From contig MU867124.1 of the NCBI GenBank assembly GCA_033725935.1, forward strand, positions 1 through 64,000: DNA of 64,000 nucleotides, read 5' to 3'. Below, piece after piece: positions 24,579-35,421 of the stretch. How positions within the stretch are numbered: the stretch's first letter is position 1; every line of letters begins with the position of its first letter. Both the position numbers and the translations under genes were made by a program. The notes under the pieces are model-generated. The model saw nothing but the letters and a program-made list of their open reading frames with translations, was not told the DNA's origin and did no database searches. The stretch comes from Cladorrhinum sp. PSN259 (Eukaryota; Ascomycota; Sordariomycetes; Sordariales; Podosporaceae).

Positions 24579-26213
24579 CTACATGTTGAGCCAATATTCC
24601 TGTTCCCCAGCATTCCCAGCGTCCGAACGGGCAGTAAGATATTCGGTAGTGCCCAGGATGTGCTCATCCTCCGTCTCCGAGTCCTGGTCTTCAGGATCTC
24701 CGTCGTCTTCTTCATTCTTAGGTGGGATGTAAGACGAGCCCTGGACAGCATAAAGTGCCTCGTTCACCAGAGATCGTGGAATATTTCCTAATGAGCTTGG
24801 AGAAGAAGAGAATGGGTCTGATGGTGATCTTGATGTCGACGTTTCGATCGAAGGCGGATAGAATCTTCCTGTAGCTGGCGAGGGTCGCGGCGAGAGAGAC
24901 TGAGACAGGCCAGACACGCGCAGAGTTGGCAATGAAAGAGAGGGTCCTCCAAACACAGGGGGAAGTATTGTTTTCGGTGAGGACGAATGAGGTGCGCTAG
25001 GTCCGCTTGAATACATGCGGCCGGGCACTTTCTCCTTTCCCTTGCCCTTATACCCGTCTACCGAGGCGTCGGATTCATAATGTGCTCGCTTCCCATCTGC
25101 AGTCGGTTCATTGTCCTCTTCCTCGGGGATAGAGCCTAATAACCTTGGAAATACTGGTCCCGATGAGGCCTGCGATGATGATGAGGGATTTGAAGGCCCG
25201 GCAAATGAGTCCTGCAGCCGGGCACGCGTCGGATATTTCCCGAATTTCATTTCGTGATTTAGTTGCGCTTCATGCATCTCTTTACTCCGCTCGGGACTCC
25301 ACCTGCCATCAGCACCTCGACCATGTCCATCATCATGATGACCCTCCTTAGGCTGGGCCGTTCTGACAATGGGCGTATACGAGCCTCGCTTTGAGCTTGT
25401 TCCTTCGGTATCAGGCTCGTATACGTAATAATCATCTGCTTCCCACGCCGGATGCCCGACGTGGACCCATTCAGACGAGGGCATCCTTCCGTCTTCCTCC
25501 TCCATGCGCTTCATCCAGGCCTTGGTATGCTGCAGCAACTTTTCCACTCTCTTCTCCTCTAGCCTTCTACTGTGCTTCGTGTCTTCTCTGAGAATCATAA
25601 GAAAATTGCCAGAGTCGTCCTGCGCTGGAAGAGGGGGTGAAAACTCTCTGTCCACGGTTGAGGGGGGGTGAATTACAATGTCCGGGATTTTCGGGATTGC
25701 TCTTGAAGGTCTGTAGATATAAGAAGTAGCGTCCGGCCGCATAGGGCTGCCAGTCAAACCGAGGGGCGCAAGAGAAGGGGATGCAGACAGTGCCTGGTCT
25801 GTGGATTGTAGCTGAGATGATCCCCCACTGCTGTTGCTGCTGTAGGATGAGGCATTGTTGGGATTGAGGAGAGCAGGAAGTCCGGTGGAAGAGGAGGATG
25901 TGGTGGTGGTGTTGAGGTTAGCAGCAGCGGGGCCTGGGGCAGCTGGGGGAACCGGAGGTTGGGGAACGCCCGGTGCAGGAGACTGAATCGTGGACTGCGA
26001 GTTCCAGAATTTGACAAACTCAAAAACGCGTCCTCCCCGGACTCTTTGCGCACGTTGTTCCTACCAAGATTTTGCGGCTTGCTGAGTTGACGATGCCGAT
26101 TGATTGAGCTGCTGGGCATTCTCGCCTTGTGTTGCGGAGCTTGTTGGCGGACCTTGGGATGCAGGACTTGGGGTTTGTGATGGACTAGCTTCGGGCTCGC
26201 TGGAGTTATCCAT
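24579..26213 (-). CDS. Ser/Pro-rich ascomycete protein with one in-frame TAG
   Basis: A 545-codon frame from ATG at 26213 to TAG at 24579-24581 is open except for a single TAG at 26061-26063 (codon 51). Both sides of the stop read as protein: QQAAKSW before it and EQRAQRVRGGRVFEFVKFWN directly after, in the same frame. The middle has a charged, helical, best-ordered segment (FLMILREDTKHSRRLEEKRVE through WMKRMEEEDGRMPSSEWVHV, then YYVYEPDTEG). The rest is Ser/Pro-rich and likely disordered, with an acidic patch near the C-terminus (EEDDGDPEDQDSETEDEH). No domain family was recognised. If the TAG is real, translation could begin at an internal ATG such as MRPDATSY (about 25742), or the gene may be broken. 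It shares a 443-bp divergent promoter with the TRAPPC12 gene. Confidence 0.6.
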
Positions 26214-26656
26214 CTTTGAACCTGGAGGTAGCCTGGAATAGCTAAAGATGGAGCTAGAAACACTGAGAAAATGACCTGGATAGCGAATGGGCGACGGGTT
26301 TCTACAACTTTCGGTTATGGTTATGGATACTATAATCCTAGAATTCTGATCGATGTGTGAAAGGGAACATCATTGCGATTTAAGTTGGGCCCAGTGCCCC
26401 AATGATTTGAGAACGCAAAGCTGAGGAAGGAACTTGTTAACAAGCCCCCAGAACGGAAGCCAGAGCAGTGAGTGTTATGGTTGTGGATATGGATACCAAG
26501 CGGACCGACATGACTGTCTTCCATCTGGCATCCAGGTGGCAAAGCTTGGCTTGCCCCAGTTTACTCAACGTCACCTCATCGCTCACTGCATTCAATCAAC
26601 AACATTCGCGACCGGACGCCAGACTTACGGTGCCGCCTCGTATTATATAAAAAACT
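26214..26656. promoter_or_regulatory. shared divergent promoter region
   Basis: 443 bp between the starts of two divergently transcribed genes. It has no gene of its own and presumably drives both. A TATATAA-like sequence lies just upstream of the plus-strand start (about 26643-26650). Confidence 0.5.
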
Positions 26657-28383
26657 ATGGATTCATCACAGTCACAGGGCCAAAAGGGTCATACACGCAC
26701 AAGATCAGCAGTGAAAGGTAAGTTTGTTGACAAATGATGAAATGAGATGATGGGTCCCTCCCATGCTCAACCAAACCTGGCGTTTTGTGGCTGCTTTGCC
26801 GCACAATGTCATTTTGTGCGACTTGCGCCGAATGCACGTAACTGACATTTGTCAGCCACTCGCCCACGTTCATCGACCAAGGGGCCTCTGGATGTCGACG
26901 AGTGAGTACAGCCATCTAGACTAGCGTCCGATTTGCTCCGCACCTTCAAACTTGAACTAACATCGATCCTTTCAACCTCCAGTATCCCGATCACGCCCAA
27001 CGTGCCCTCAACATCACCGCTAGCTGTTCCCTTGACTTCTCCAGCGCCAACACATCCCTTGTCACCTAATCTTCAACCCCGCCAGCCGAGAATGCTCCCC
27101 CATGGCCACGGCCCTCCACCACGGAGTCCCGGTCCACACCCTCGAACCCCGGGCGCCACTTCCCCCCTCCCCCGCTCACCAGCTCACTCACCAGTCCCAC
27201 CGAACACCCCCGGCAGCTTCCGGCGCGCCGGCGGCCCAACCCGTCCCAAGGACTTCGCCTACCTCCTTCGACCGGAAATCTACCATCCCCTCACACCACT
27301 CAACATCCCACCCGCTTTCAGAAACCAAGCTAAACAGCCGTTACCCGATACGTCCATTCCAGAACTCCTCGCCCGCGGTCAATTCCGCGCTGCGGCTATC
27401 GCTGCCACCCAAGCACTCACAGGAACCGGCGACCCGGCTGTTCTCCCTCAACCAGACCCAAACGATCATGCCCGCATTTTTGACCTGTTATACACCCGTC
27501 TAGCCTGCTTGACACTCATAGACTCGACCGCACTTGCCACGCAGGAAGTTAAGGCGCTTGGGGACCTAAACTCTGCTTTTTACTTTGAGGAGACGCCCTC
27601 GGGAAATGTTGTTCATCTCGTTCCTTGGGAGTTACGGGTCCTAAACATCCGACTTTCCGCAATGGGTTTTGGGGATTTACGCAGGGCTATAATGAGCTTC
27701 TATGAGTTGGCGAGGGAAGCCCGTGGCAATCTGGCCGAGGCCATTGCTGCGCATGATAACTCTGCCAGGGAGTTATGGAAGGATAGACTGGCTGATCTGG
27801 GTGTAAGGGTCGCGGGTTGTTTGGTTGAGATGGATGATTTGAGGGGTGCTGCTGAACATTTGAAGGGTCTAAAGGGGAGGGACGGCGAGGAAAGTGAGAA
27901 AATGAAGATGAGTAGAGCGTTGCTGTGGCTGCATTTGGGTGATGTCGATGCTGCGAGAGCGTGCGTGTCAGATCGCGGTAATCAAACTGTGGCGGAAAAG
28001 GTTGTACTGGCGCTTTGTGATATGGCTGATGCGGAGTATGCGATTGCGTTTAGGAAGTGGGAGGAGTTGAAGGAAGAGACTGACGATGAAATGGTTGGTG
28101 TCAATATGGCGGTGTGTTTGTTGTATTTAGGAAAGATGCAGGAGGTGAGTTCATATCCATGGCATTGGCTATCAAGATAACGGTTGCTGACACTAGCGAA
28201 CAGGGAAGGGTATTGTTGGAGCAACTGGTCGGAGCTGGGAGAGCTTCCCATACGCTGTTGTTTAACTTGACCACCATGTATGAGTTGTGCACTGAGAGAT
28301 CTCGGAGCTTGAAGGTTAAGCTATCTGAAAAGGTTGCTGGGCTGGGCGAGCAGGAGAAAACTAATGCAGATTTCAAGCTGTGA
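26657..28383 (+). CDS. TRAPPC12-like TPR subunit of the TRAPP tethering complex
   Basis: Homologue of trafficking protein particle complex subunit 12, a TPR protein of metazoan and filamentous-fungal TRAPP complexes acting in ER-Golgi/autophagy traffic. Four exons: 26657-26717, 26856-26901, 26983-28144 and 28204-28383 give 482 residues in one frame. Residues 1-110 are Pro/Ser-rich and low in complexity. Family features follow: a segment near LRPEIYHPLTPLNIPPAF, ELLARGQFRAAAIAATQAL, FYFEETPSGNVVHLVPWELR with the typical inner helix pair, and repeated TPR-like helices. The C-terminal signature NMAVCLLYLGKMQE ... LFNLTTMYELCTERS ... LSEKVAG closely matches the conserved C-terminus of animal TRAPPC12 as I know it. 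The last 60-nt intron falls inside this signature, and removing it restores the match. The gene is divergent from the in-frame-TAG gene. Confidence 0.88.
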
Positions 28384-29701
28384 TTGGATATTAAGGGCCT
28401 AAATTTGGATAAGACGTTTTCTTAGCCCCAGGATAAACAATCAAGAGTCTGGTGACATATGGTTATGGTGTGAAAACCTTTGATGAATGCTGAAGAAAAT
28501 AAAGTAAATTCAGCTCCGTTGAATTACCCCAAAGCTGACCCACTAGCAATATCCCGATACTATCATGGATTCGTTTGGCCTTTCTTCTTTTTGATAGCTA
28601 GCCTCTGATTTCTGGCCGTAGCACCCTGATATGTGGTCTCATCCTCCCCGCCTCCTAATGAATGGAATCAAAACAAGGCAGGCAACCTACCAGCCCGTAA
28701 ACCCACCCCCCAATCGTGCATAATTATTGACAATGCACGGAAAAAGGGTCGATCCATGAAACGGTAACAAAAGTCTCTAAACACCTTTGTACATGCTATT
28801 TTTTACAATTCATTCTCCTGATCATCTATTTTCTGGTCTGATCTTCTTCAGTAAATACATGGATTTAATTCTGAATCAAGAAGGAGAAAATCTTTGATAA
28901 TAGATGAAACCTCCTTGACATAGCTACGTCGGCCCTGGAGAGAGAGAGAGAGAGAGAGAGAGGGCAACAGTTGAGATACGCGAGTGTGTGGGTCGATGAG
29001 AAAAGAATATACAAAAGCCAATATATATATATATTAACAGCCAGTGTCGGAGTTTAAGTTATGATTTTATTATATCCGGGAAGGGCTAGATAGGTAAGTA
29101 CTGCATGCTCCGAAGCCTCCAAGATTTATTATCTATAAATTTCCCAGTTGGAGAAAGCGGCGGCGGGTATTTGCGGTGGCGTGGGTTCTAAAGTTATGTA
29201 CAGTACCATTCACAGCTTTTGTATGTTTTAGCTCAATAATTCTTTATTTGCAGGGTTATCTTTTCTTTTTCTTCTTCTTCTTTGATTCGTCTCTCTGCTT
29301 CCGGTGCCCGCTCTGTACATACATTATTTTTTGGCAAAACCACACATGGCTGATGCTTTATCTTGAAAGTTTCTGTTTACTACAACGTCAAGGGAGTTTC
29401 ACGCATTTGAGCCACATTTTAATGTTAAAAGGAAGCAGAATAGCTGGATTGGATATATTGTTCACTAAGGAAGATAACATTCAGAATCGAGAAGAAGAAG
29501 AAGAAGACCTCAAATGTTACAAAGCAGACTTGATTGACTGACTGACTAATTAGGTACATACACGTAGATTACCTAAACCAATGCCATGGCAAAAGAAACT
29601 TGAAGAATAAAATCCCAAAACACCATCAAATCCCATTATATAAAATCCCATTTCATCCATTCTACCGCCATTTACCGAGTTATCATTTTATTTGGAGTAA
29701 T
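28384..29701. other. intergenic between convergent genes
   Basis: 1.3 kb with AT-rich sequence, a GA repeat at 28938-28962 and a TA repeat near 29021-29036. It contains 3' flanks of both neighbours. No gene is supported. Confidence 0.5.
28938..28962. repeat. (GA)n microsatellite
   Basis: About 12 units of GA in non-coding DNA. Confidence 0.9.
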
Positions 29702-31714
29702 TTAAAGCCAAACTAACTCAGGCCCAGCAACGACAAACTGATCAATCTCATCCAGTCTAACGCCAGCCTTATTCGTAACAACCACAAAAACATCCCCGTC
29801 AAATCCTTCGGGAACCTTGGCTACTTTAGTCTTATCGTCCACGCTCGAGTACTCCAGCTCGCCGTAGGGGCCAATAAACGCCAAAAATTCTCCTCCTTTT
29901 CCGCCGTCATACTTTAACGTCAGTTCCACCGCCGTCGTGTTTCCCTCTGTACCACCATTCTTGACGGTTGGGACGCTAAGTGCCGGCCACTTCTTCTCTT
30001 TCTCTCCTTCAATGGTCAACTGGCTGGGACAGCTCTCGACATAGTTGGCAAGAACAAATGACCAGGCCAGACTGGCGGGGATGGCGACCTCGCGGGGTGC
30101 GTTGGCAGCGAGGTGATTCTGCATCATGTTCACCACGCCTGCTGCTCTGCTCTTTGACCCGACCTGAGTCAGGAGAATGGGGACGACAAAGGGATCAGCG
30201 GTGGCTACTTGTGCGCTGATATCGATGAGGGCACCAATTTGTGCGAGATTAATCTTGTTGTAGGCCGACAAGAAATCGTCGACGCTGTCGAGGGGTAGCT
30301 TCCATTTGCAAGACTCGAGAACCTTTTTCTGGTAGTGTTCGAGCACCTTGCCGGTGGTGGATGTGTGGACGACTGACTGTGCGGACCAGGCGCCGATGGT
30401 ATCGACGATGGTCTGCGGGTAGACGCCGTGCCAGCTTCCTCCTTGTTCGAATTTGATGTAGGCTTGCCAGAGGAGGTTCGTGAGCAAGTTTTCGATGCGG
30501 AGGTGAAGTTGCAGGAAATCAACGGCCGAGTCTGAGAGTTTGTCTGCCCATCCCCAGTGTTTCGGTGTTCCGCCGCCTGCTTTGTTTCGGAAGTAATCGC
30601 CTGCTTCGGCACCTGGTGCTGGTAGGGTTTGCTGGGAAGCGGGAGGGGAGTTCTTGGTGGGACTGGCACCGGATCCTCCGTTGTTATTGTTGTTGCCGGC
30701 ATCTGGAGTGCTCGAGGGAGAGCTGTTGGATGTTTGAGAGGGTAGGACATTGCCGTTGAAGACGTGGATAATGGTGCCGTTCACAGTTACGGTGCCACCC
30801 AGGGGAGCAAAGTCGGGGATGGTGCTTGGCGGGGTGGCGGCCTTGGCTTTGGCGACGTATGCCTGGAGGGTTTTCTCGCCTGTTGCGGGGGCGTTGATGG
30901 AGCCTACCATGCCGCTTTGGCAGTGGTTGCCGGTTGTTTGGCCGCAGTAGAACCAGAGGGGCTTGGTGTCTGGGACGATGAGATCGAAGAAGACACCAGA
31001 GGGGGACTGGCCCACAGGAATGTGACCGCTGCTGAACCCTCCCGGGCCGATGGGCTGGCAGGGGTTGTCGAAGCTTGACTGAACAACTGAGTGGTTCTTT
31101 GGGTTGAAGCTGAACCTGACGCGGGTACGGGGAAGCTCGATGATGTTGTTGGGCTCGAACGTGAGACCGTTCTTGCCCACATCAACGAGGATCTCACGGT
31201 GGCCACCATTGGGAAGCCCATCAGCAGGGGAGGTGCTCGTTGGTGCTGTCTTGGCCTTTTCGGCGAATGCTTCGAAGGTGTTTCCGACTTGAGGGGCGTT
31301 GATGGCTTGGACCATGCCGCTTTGGCAGTGGTTGCCGGTGGCTTGACTGCAGTAGACCCAGATCGGCCGCGCGGCGTCCTGAACGGTGATGGTGAAGGTC
31401 GTCCTTGAAGGGACATCTGGTGACTCTGTGGGGACAAAGCCAGAGAAGAAGCCTCCAGATAATGGCTGGCATGGCTCGTTGAAGCTGGATTGTGTTACTG
31501 AGTGGTTCTGTCTCCCAGTTAGTGGACGCGCTCCCCTAGAGATAGCTGTGAATAATACCTTTGCGTAAAAGTAATATGTGATTGTGTCTCCCGCCGCTGC
31601 ATTTAATGTTGGAGGGTCAAACTTGAGCCCTCCTTTTCCAACCGTGACATCGTAGTTTGCTGCCTGGGCGACAGATGCCGCCGCAAGGACAAGCGACCCC
31701 GCAGAGAATCGCAT
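29702..31714 (-). CDS. secreted double-cupredoxin protein with ferritin-like C-terminal domain
   Basis: Secreted protein of 653 residues in two exons, 31714-31559 and 31507-29702. The 51-nt intron at 31508-31558 is a multiple of three and has no stop, so it could be retained without breaking the frame; removing it gives TYYFYAK-NHSVTQSSF, matching the second repeat. A signal peptide spans residues 1-18. Cupredoxin 1 (about 20-125) has blue-copper ligands H54, C105, H112 and M117. Cupredoxin 2 (about 157-260) has H191, C240, H247 and M252. All eight ligands are in the standard order, so both should bind copper. A Ser/Pro/Asn-rich linker follows (about 310-365). The C-terminal part (from about 385, WGWADKLSDSAVDFLQLHLRIE) resembles secreted ferritin-like/Rds1-type helical bundles, but clear metal-ligand glutamates are missing. 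A role in extracellular copper binding or redox is inferred. Confidence 0.82.
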   Translation of the reverse strand: MRFSAGSLVLAAASVAQAANYDVTVGKGGLKFDPPTLNAAAGDTITYYFYAKVLFTAISRGARPLTGRQNHSVTQSSFNEPCQPLSGGFFSGFVPTESPDVPSRTTFTITVQDAARPIWVYCSQATGNHCQSGMVQAINAPQVGNTFEAFAEKAKTAPTSTSPADGLPNGGHREILVDVGKNGLTFEPNNIIELPRTRVRFSFNPKNHSVVQSSFDNPCQPIGPGGFSSGHIPVGQSPSGVFFDLIVPDTKPLWFYCGQTTGNHCQSGMVGSINAPATGEKTLQAYVAKAKAATPPSTIPDFAPLGGTVTVNGTIIHVFNGNVLPSQTSNSSPSSTPDAGNNNNNGGSGASPTKNSPPASQQTLPAPGAEAGDYFRNKAGGGTPKHWGWADKLSDSAVDFLQLHLRIENLLTNLLWQAYIKFEQGGSWHGVYPQTIVDTIGAWSAQSVVHTSTTGKVLEHYQKKVLESCKWKLPLDSVDDFLSAYNKINLAQIGALIDISAQVATADPFVVPILLTQVGSKSRAAGVVNMMQNHLAANAPREVAIPASLAWSFVLANYVESCPSQLTIEGEKEKKWPALSVPTVKNGGTEGNTTAVELTLKYDGGKGGEFLAFIGPYGELEYSSVDDKTKVAKVPEGFDGDVFVVVTNKAGVRLDEIDQFVVAGPELVWL

Positions 31715-33354
31715 CTTGGGCGAGGTGAACCGAGAACAATGATGAGGTTGCTGCTCCGCCAAAGTCAGCCCGGTGAATGAGTTAAAAAGAACAAACGTCT
31801 TGAAGATGATGATGAGCCAAAGACGGCATCCACCGTGAGATGGGGGAGCCTCATCTTATTATTGTGTTTGCCTTTCAAAAAGGTGAGTGAGATTTTGGAG
31901 GGGGCTTTGGGCATCCTTGCTCCTGAGCCAGGCTTGGCCCAAGCAGCAAACGCGCTAAACCCTGCAGATGCAGAGGGGAAGGATGCTATTTCGAGCCCAC
32001 CAATCCCCGCCCACCCTTCATGGCCCCTGTCCCGTTCGGATGGTCCCAACATCAAGGGAAACTGTGGCTGAGAAATAACCTTTTTTTTTTCTCCAACAAA
32101 GATATCCGTACGACCGACCTTTCTTAATCATCCAGAACTTGTTCCATTTTTATTTTATCTTTTTTGATGACATCGGCCGCCGGGACTGTGCAGATCCGGG
32201 CCGGAAAGGTTTCTTGTCAATCAGTGTCCCTCTTTCCTGGCCGGCTTAACGCCGAAATGCGCTCTCTCGCACAGTAACCCAATGCGAACCCAGCGACCAC
32301 GCAGTTGTTAATTATCGACTCCCTGCCAGTGCGCATGAAGTCCAGCAATCTTGCCCTCAGCCCATTTCGGTATGTTTCTTCGATAAAGATGCTGGCAGCT
32401 GCAATCTGGTTGGATCTGGATGTTCTACCAACAGCATATAGGTATGTTGACAGCACTGGCACCAACAGTGATAGCGGCCGCCAACCTTAACTTGACAACT
32501 GGCTGGGAATATGAGATGAAGGATCACCAGCCACGCAGGCGATACATTAAGGACCGTGCGAGTACCGAGTACGTAGAGAGCTCTAGAATAATCTGTAGGG
32601 GCGTAAATTAAGGTTCATCTGGGCCCCAGCCATTAGCTCCGTCATCTGCAGACTCAACTCCCACAAGCAACTCAACAAAGCCGGTAATGCTCGTCTCATC
32701 CAATTTCAAAATGACATTCTGGGTTTCCTGACCGTCCTGGATGTTTTTATCGTCGAAATGCAGACATGTGGCACTGCATTACCCGCCTGCACCCGCCAGA
32801 GGTTTTTATCGAGGCAGTGCAGTGAATAAGCGCTAGAAATTCCTCTCCACACCCCTGGGGACAACCCACACAACACAACCTCACGTCAGATTCGCATCCA
32901 ATAACATGTCGTCTTGGCGGCATTTGCTCCCTCGGGTGAAGCCATTTCCGCATTGGCTGTGTGTGCCCAAACAGCTCCTGCGGGAGGGCTGCAGGGTCCG
33001 GGCTCCCAAAACCAACCCACCACCACGACCCCTGAAGAGGTGTGGCTAGGGCTGATTATAACCAACGAAGAAACCCCTCCAAGAATGTACGCCAAGAACT
33101 GGTGCCCAAGTCTGTTGCCTGCCTCAAATATCTCAGGCTCTCTCCAACCGCATTGCGTTGTGCCGGCGGGACAGTTTGCTGGATTGGGTTCTGCTTGTAA
33201 TTCTCAGTCTCGGCGCTCTGGTTCATATTTCCAAGCACCCAAGTCGATTTCTTTTCTTTTTGAAGAGCTTCCTTTCCTTGTTTCGCTGATATTGTCCATC
33301 GTTTTTCTGAAGTCATCTCATTGTCTGCTTTCCGCATACCCCGCCGCCGCAAAG
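31715..33354. other. intergenic (1.6 kb), divergent promoters
   Basis: Lies between the divergently transcribed cupredoxin and SUR7-like genes. It holds poly-T and pyrimidine tracts (for example near 32080-32095 and 33240-33310) but no supported gene. Confidence 0.5.
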
Positions 33355-34586
33355 ATGGCGATACGGAACCCCTTCTACGCTTATCTCCCCATCGTACTCA
33401 ATTTCGTCACCCTGATCCTCTGTTGTCTCGTCATCTTCTCAGGCTTCCACAAGGGCCTCACCCACTTGTACTGGGTCAAGGTATGCCAAAAGCATCCCAT
33501 CTCGTTTTTGAAATCATGAAAACTCACCTTCTTGAACAGGTCAACACAGCAGACTTCAAAGCCCCCTCAAAACTTGACTCCTCACAGATTCTCAAAGACA
33601 TTGGTCAAGTCTCGGGCTCCGACCTCACCGGTTCAAACGGAGCCACAGCAGAGAGCCTGGGCTACCCCAAATGGATGGGCATCTCCCTCTTCACGCAATG
33701 CGACCACTTCGTCGACGGCCACATTGAATGCTACAAGCCCTCCCTCAACCTGGCATTCGACCCGGACCGTCACCTCAAGCTCTCCATGTCCTCGGCAAAC
33801 TCGGGAGAAAACATCCGGAAAGCAGTGGAAGCGCACAACAAGGCCATCCGCTTCATCTCTGGCTCCTTTGTCGTTTCCGCCTTTTGTGCTCTCACCGCTC
33901 CGCTCGAAGCATTCTTTAGTCCCGCGCTGTCGGCCATCACATGCGGCATTGCCTCGCTCCTCCTCTTCGCGGGTGACATAGCCGGGGCGGTACTCTTTCG
34001 AAAACTCTCAAAGGCCATAAACGATGACCTCTTACAAAACAACGTCACAAGCAGCACGGGGTCGTATCCCATGATCTTGGGCTTCGTGGGCGCCCTACTC
34101 ATGGTGGTTTCATGCATCCTCTACATCATGAGCTACCGAAGCCAAGGATTCAACCCCAAACGCGGCGGTGCCACACAAGCTCGCAGCGTAGGAGGCAAGG
34201 GCGGTTTGCTGTCAGGTCATGACGGCGCACATGATTACTCATACTCCAGCAACCTCAACAAATCTTCCGGCGCCACCGGTGGGGGTCTCTTGAACCGAAT
34301 CATACCCGGGAATAACCACAAGTACGTCCAGGTTGAAGAGCAAGGTGGTGACGGGCGACAAGAAGCTGCCTTCCGCGATAGGGATGTTGAAGCTCCGGGA
34401 TCGCCTACCGCCCCGGGCATGCAGAGAAAGTTGGACGAGGATTGGGCTACCCCCGACCAGTTTTCTTCGTCGGGTGGAAAGTCGAGCGGCGTGGCACCCA
34501 GCATTCCCATGCTGTCACTTTCGGGGAATAAGGGGACCAAGGATTTGAATACTGCCTATGAGCCCTATAGTAATCGTCAGGAGTAG
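33355..34586 (+). CDS. SUR7/PalI family membrane protein
   Basis: Four-span plasma-membrane protein of the SUR7/PalI (claudin-like) superfamily, 390 residues. Members work at eisosomes or in pH sensing by the Pal/Rim pathway. Exons are 33355-33480 and 33540-34586 with a 59-nt intron; the first exon lies in a different frame and gives the first span (YAYLPIVLNFVTLILCCLVI). An extracellular loop carries TADFK, YPKWMGISLFTQCDH and IECYKPSLNLAFDP, the family's aromatic/cysteine signature. Three further spans follow (about residues 148-170, 178-203, 226-246). The cytoplasmic tail of about 140 residues is Gly/Ser-rich and charged, with VQVEEQ and DRDVEAPGSPT. A Sur7-type eisosome role is as likely as a PalI role. 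Confidence 0.85.
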
Positions 34587-35421
34587 TAGGGTGTTGTTAC
34601 TTGTAAAGTAGCCAGAGTCGTATCGTATGTATATCTCTTGGTCGGTTCGCTGGGGGGGTGGGCGCAAAGGTATCTATGGTAGAATGGATCTGACATCGGC
34701 AAGGTAACTCAAGAATTTGAAAATTGAAGTTTGGGTGTGGGTAGTACAGTATGTTAGATAGGTACATTACATTTAGGGTTCTTTGTAGGTCGGGGTTAAG
34801 CTAGGTGTGTACTTTAATCAGTTACATCTCTATATAAAGAGTATTACAAAAAGATTTCGAGCCAAAAAAAAAAAAAAAGAAGTGACAAAAAGAAGAATCG
34901 ACCACTTGGCCAAACCAACTCCAAGGTCGGGACTCGTTAACAAGCACGATCCACATTAACTCTGCGGTTAACCACTCGACTCGTCCGTCTTCCCTTGATT
35001 TTGTTGACCTTCAGAGTCGTGGATCTGAATGAAATACCACTGGTTGTGCAGAGTGAGTTTGGTTCTCGCAGCTGGGTGAGGCAGGTGCGTCCGGTGACAA
35101 CCTGTGCGCCTTCCCCTTTCGGTTGTGGGAGTAGTTGAATGAATTTTCTTTTGGTCTTTCAGCTCTTTGCTGTATACCTACCTAGAGACCTTTGGAGTTC
35201 AAAATCAAGACTTGAAGCAGATATGCCACATCTATAAAAACCAAAGAACTGTAATCTAAAGTCATCTCCATCTCTATCAGTGGAAATATCTTATGCTACA
35301 GTTGTAGCAACCAATACCCAACCCATTCTAATATCTTCAGACTTTTTCAACCATATTCTACCTCTGAGGTTATTCCCTCTCATAAAGGCATTAATGCTAC
35401 GTACATCAACCCACAGCCGCC
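34587..35421. other. intergenic between convergent genes
   Basis: 0.8 kb with an A-rich tract near 34865-34880 (possible poly(A) region). Nothing else is recognised. Confidence 0.5.
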
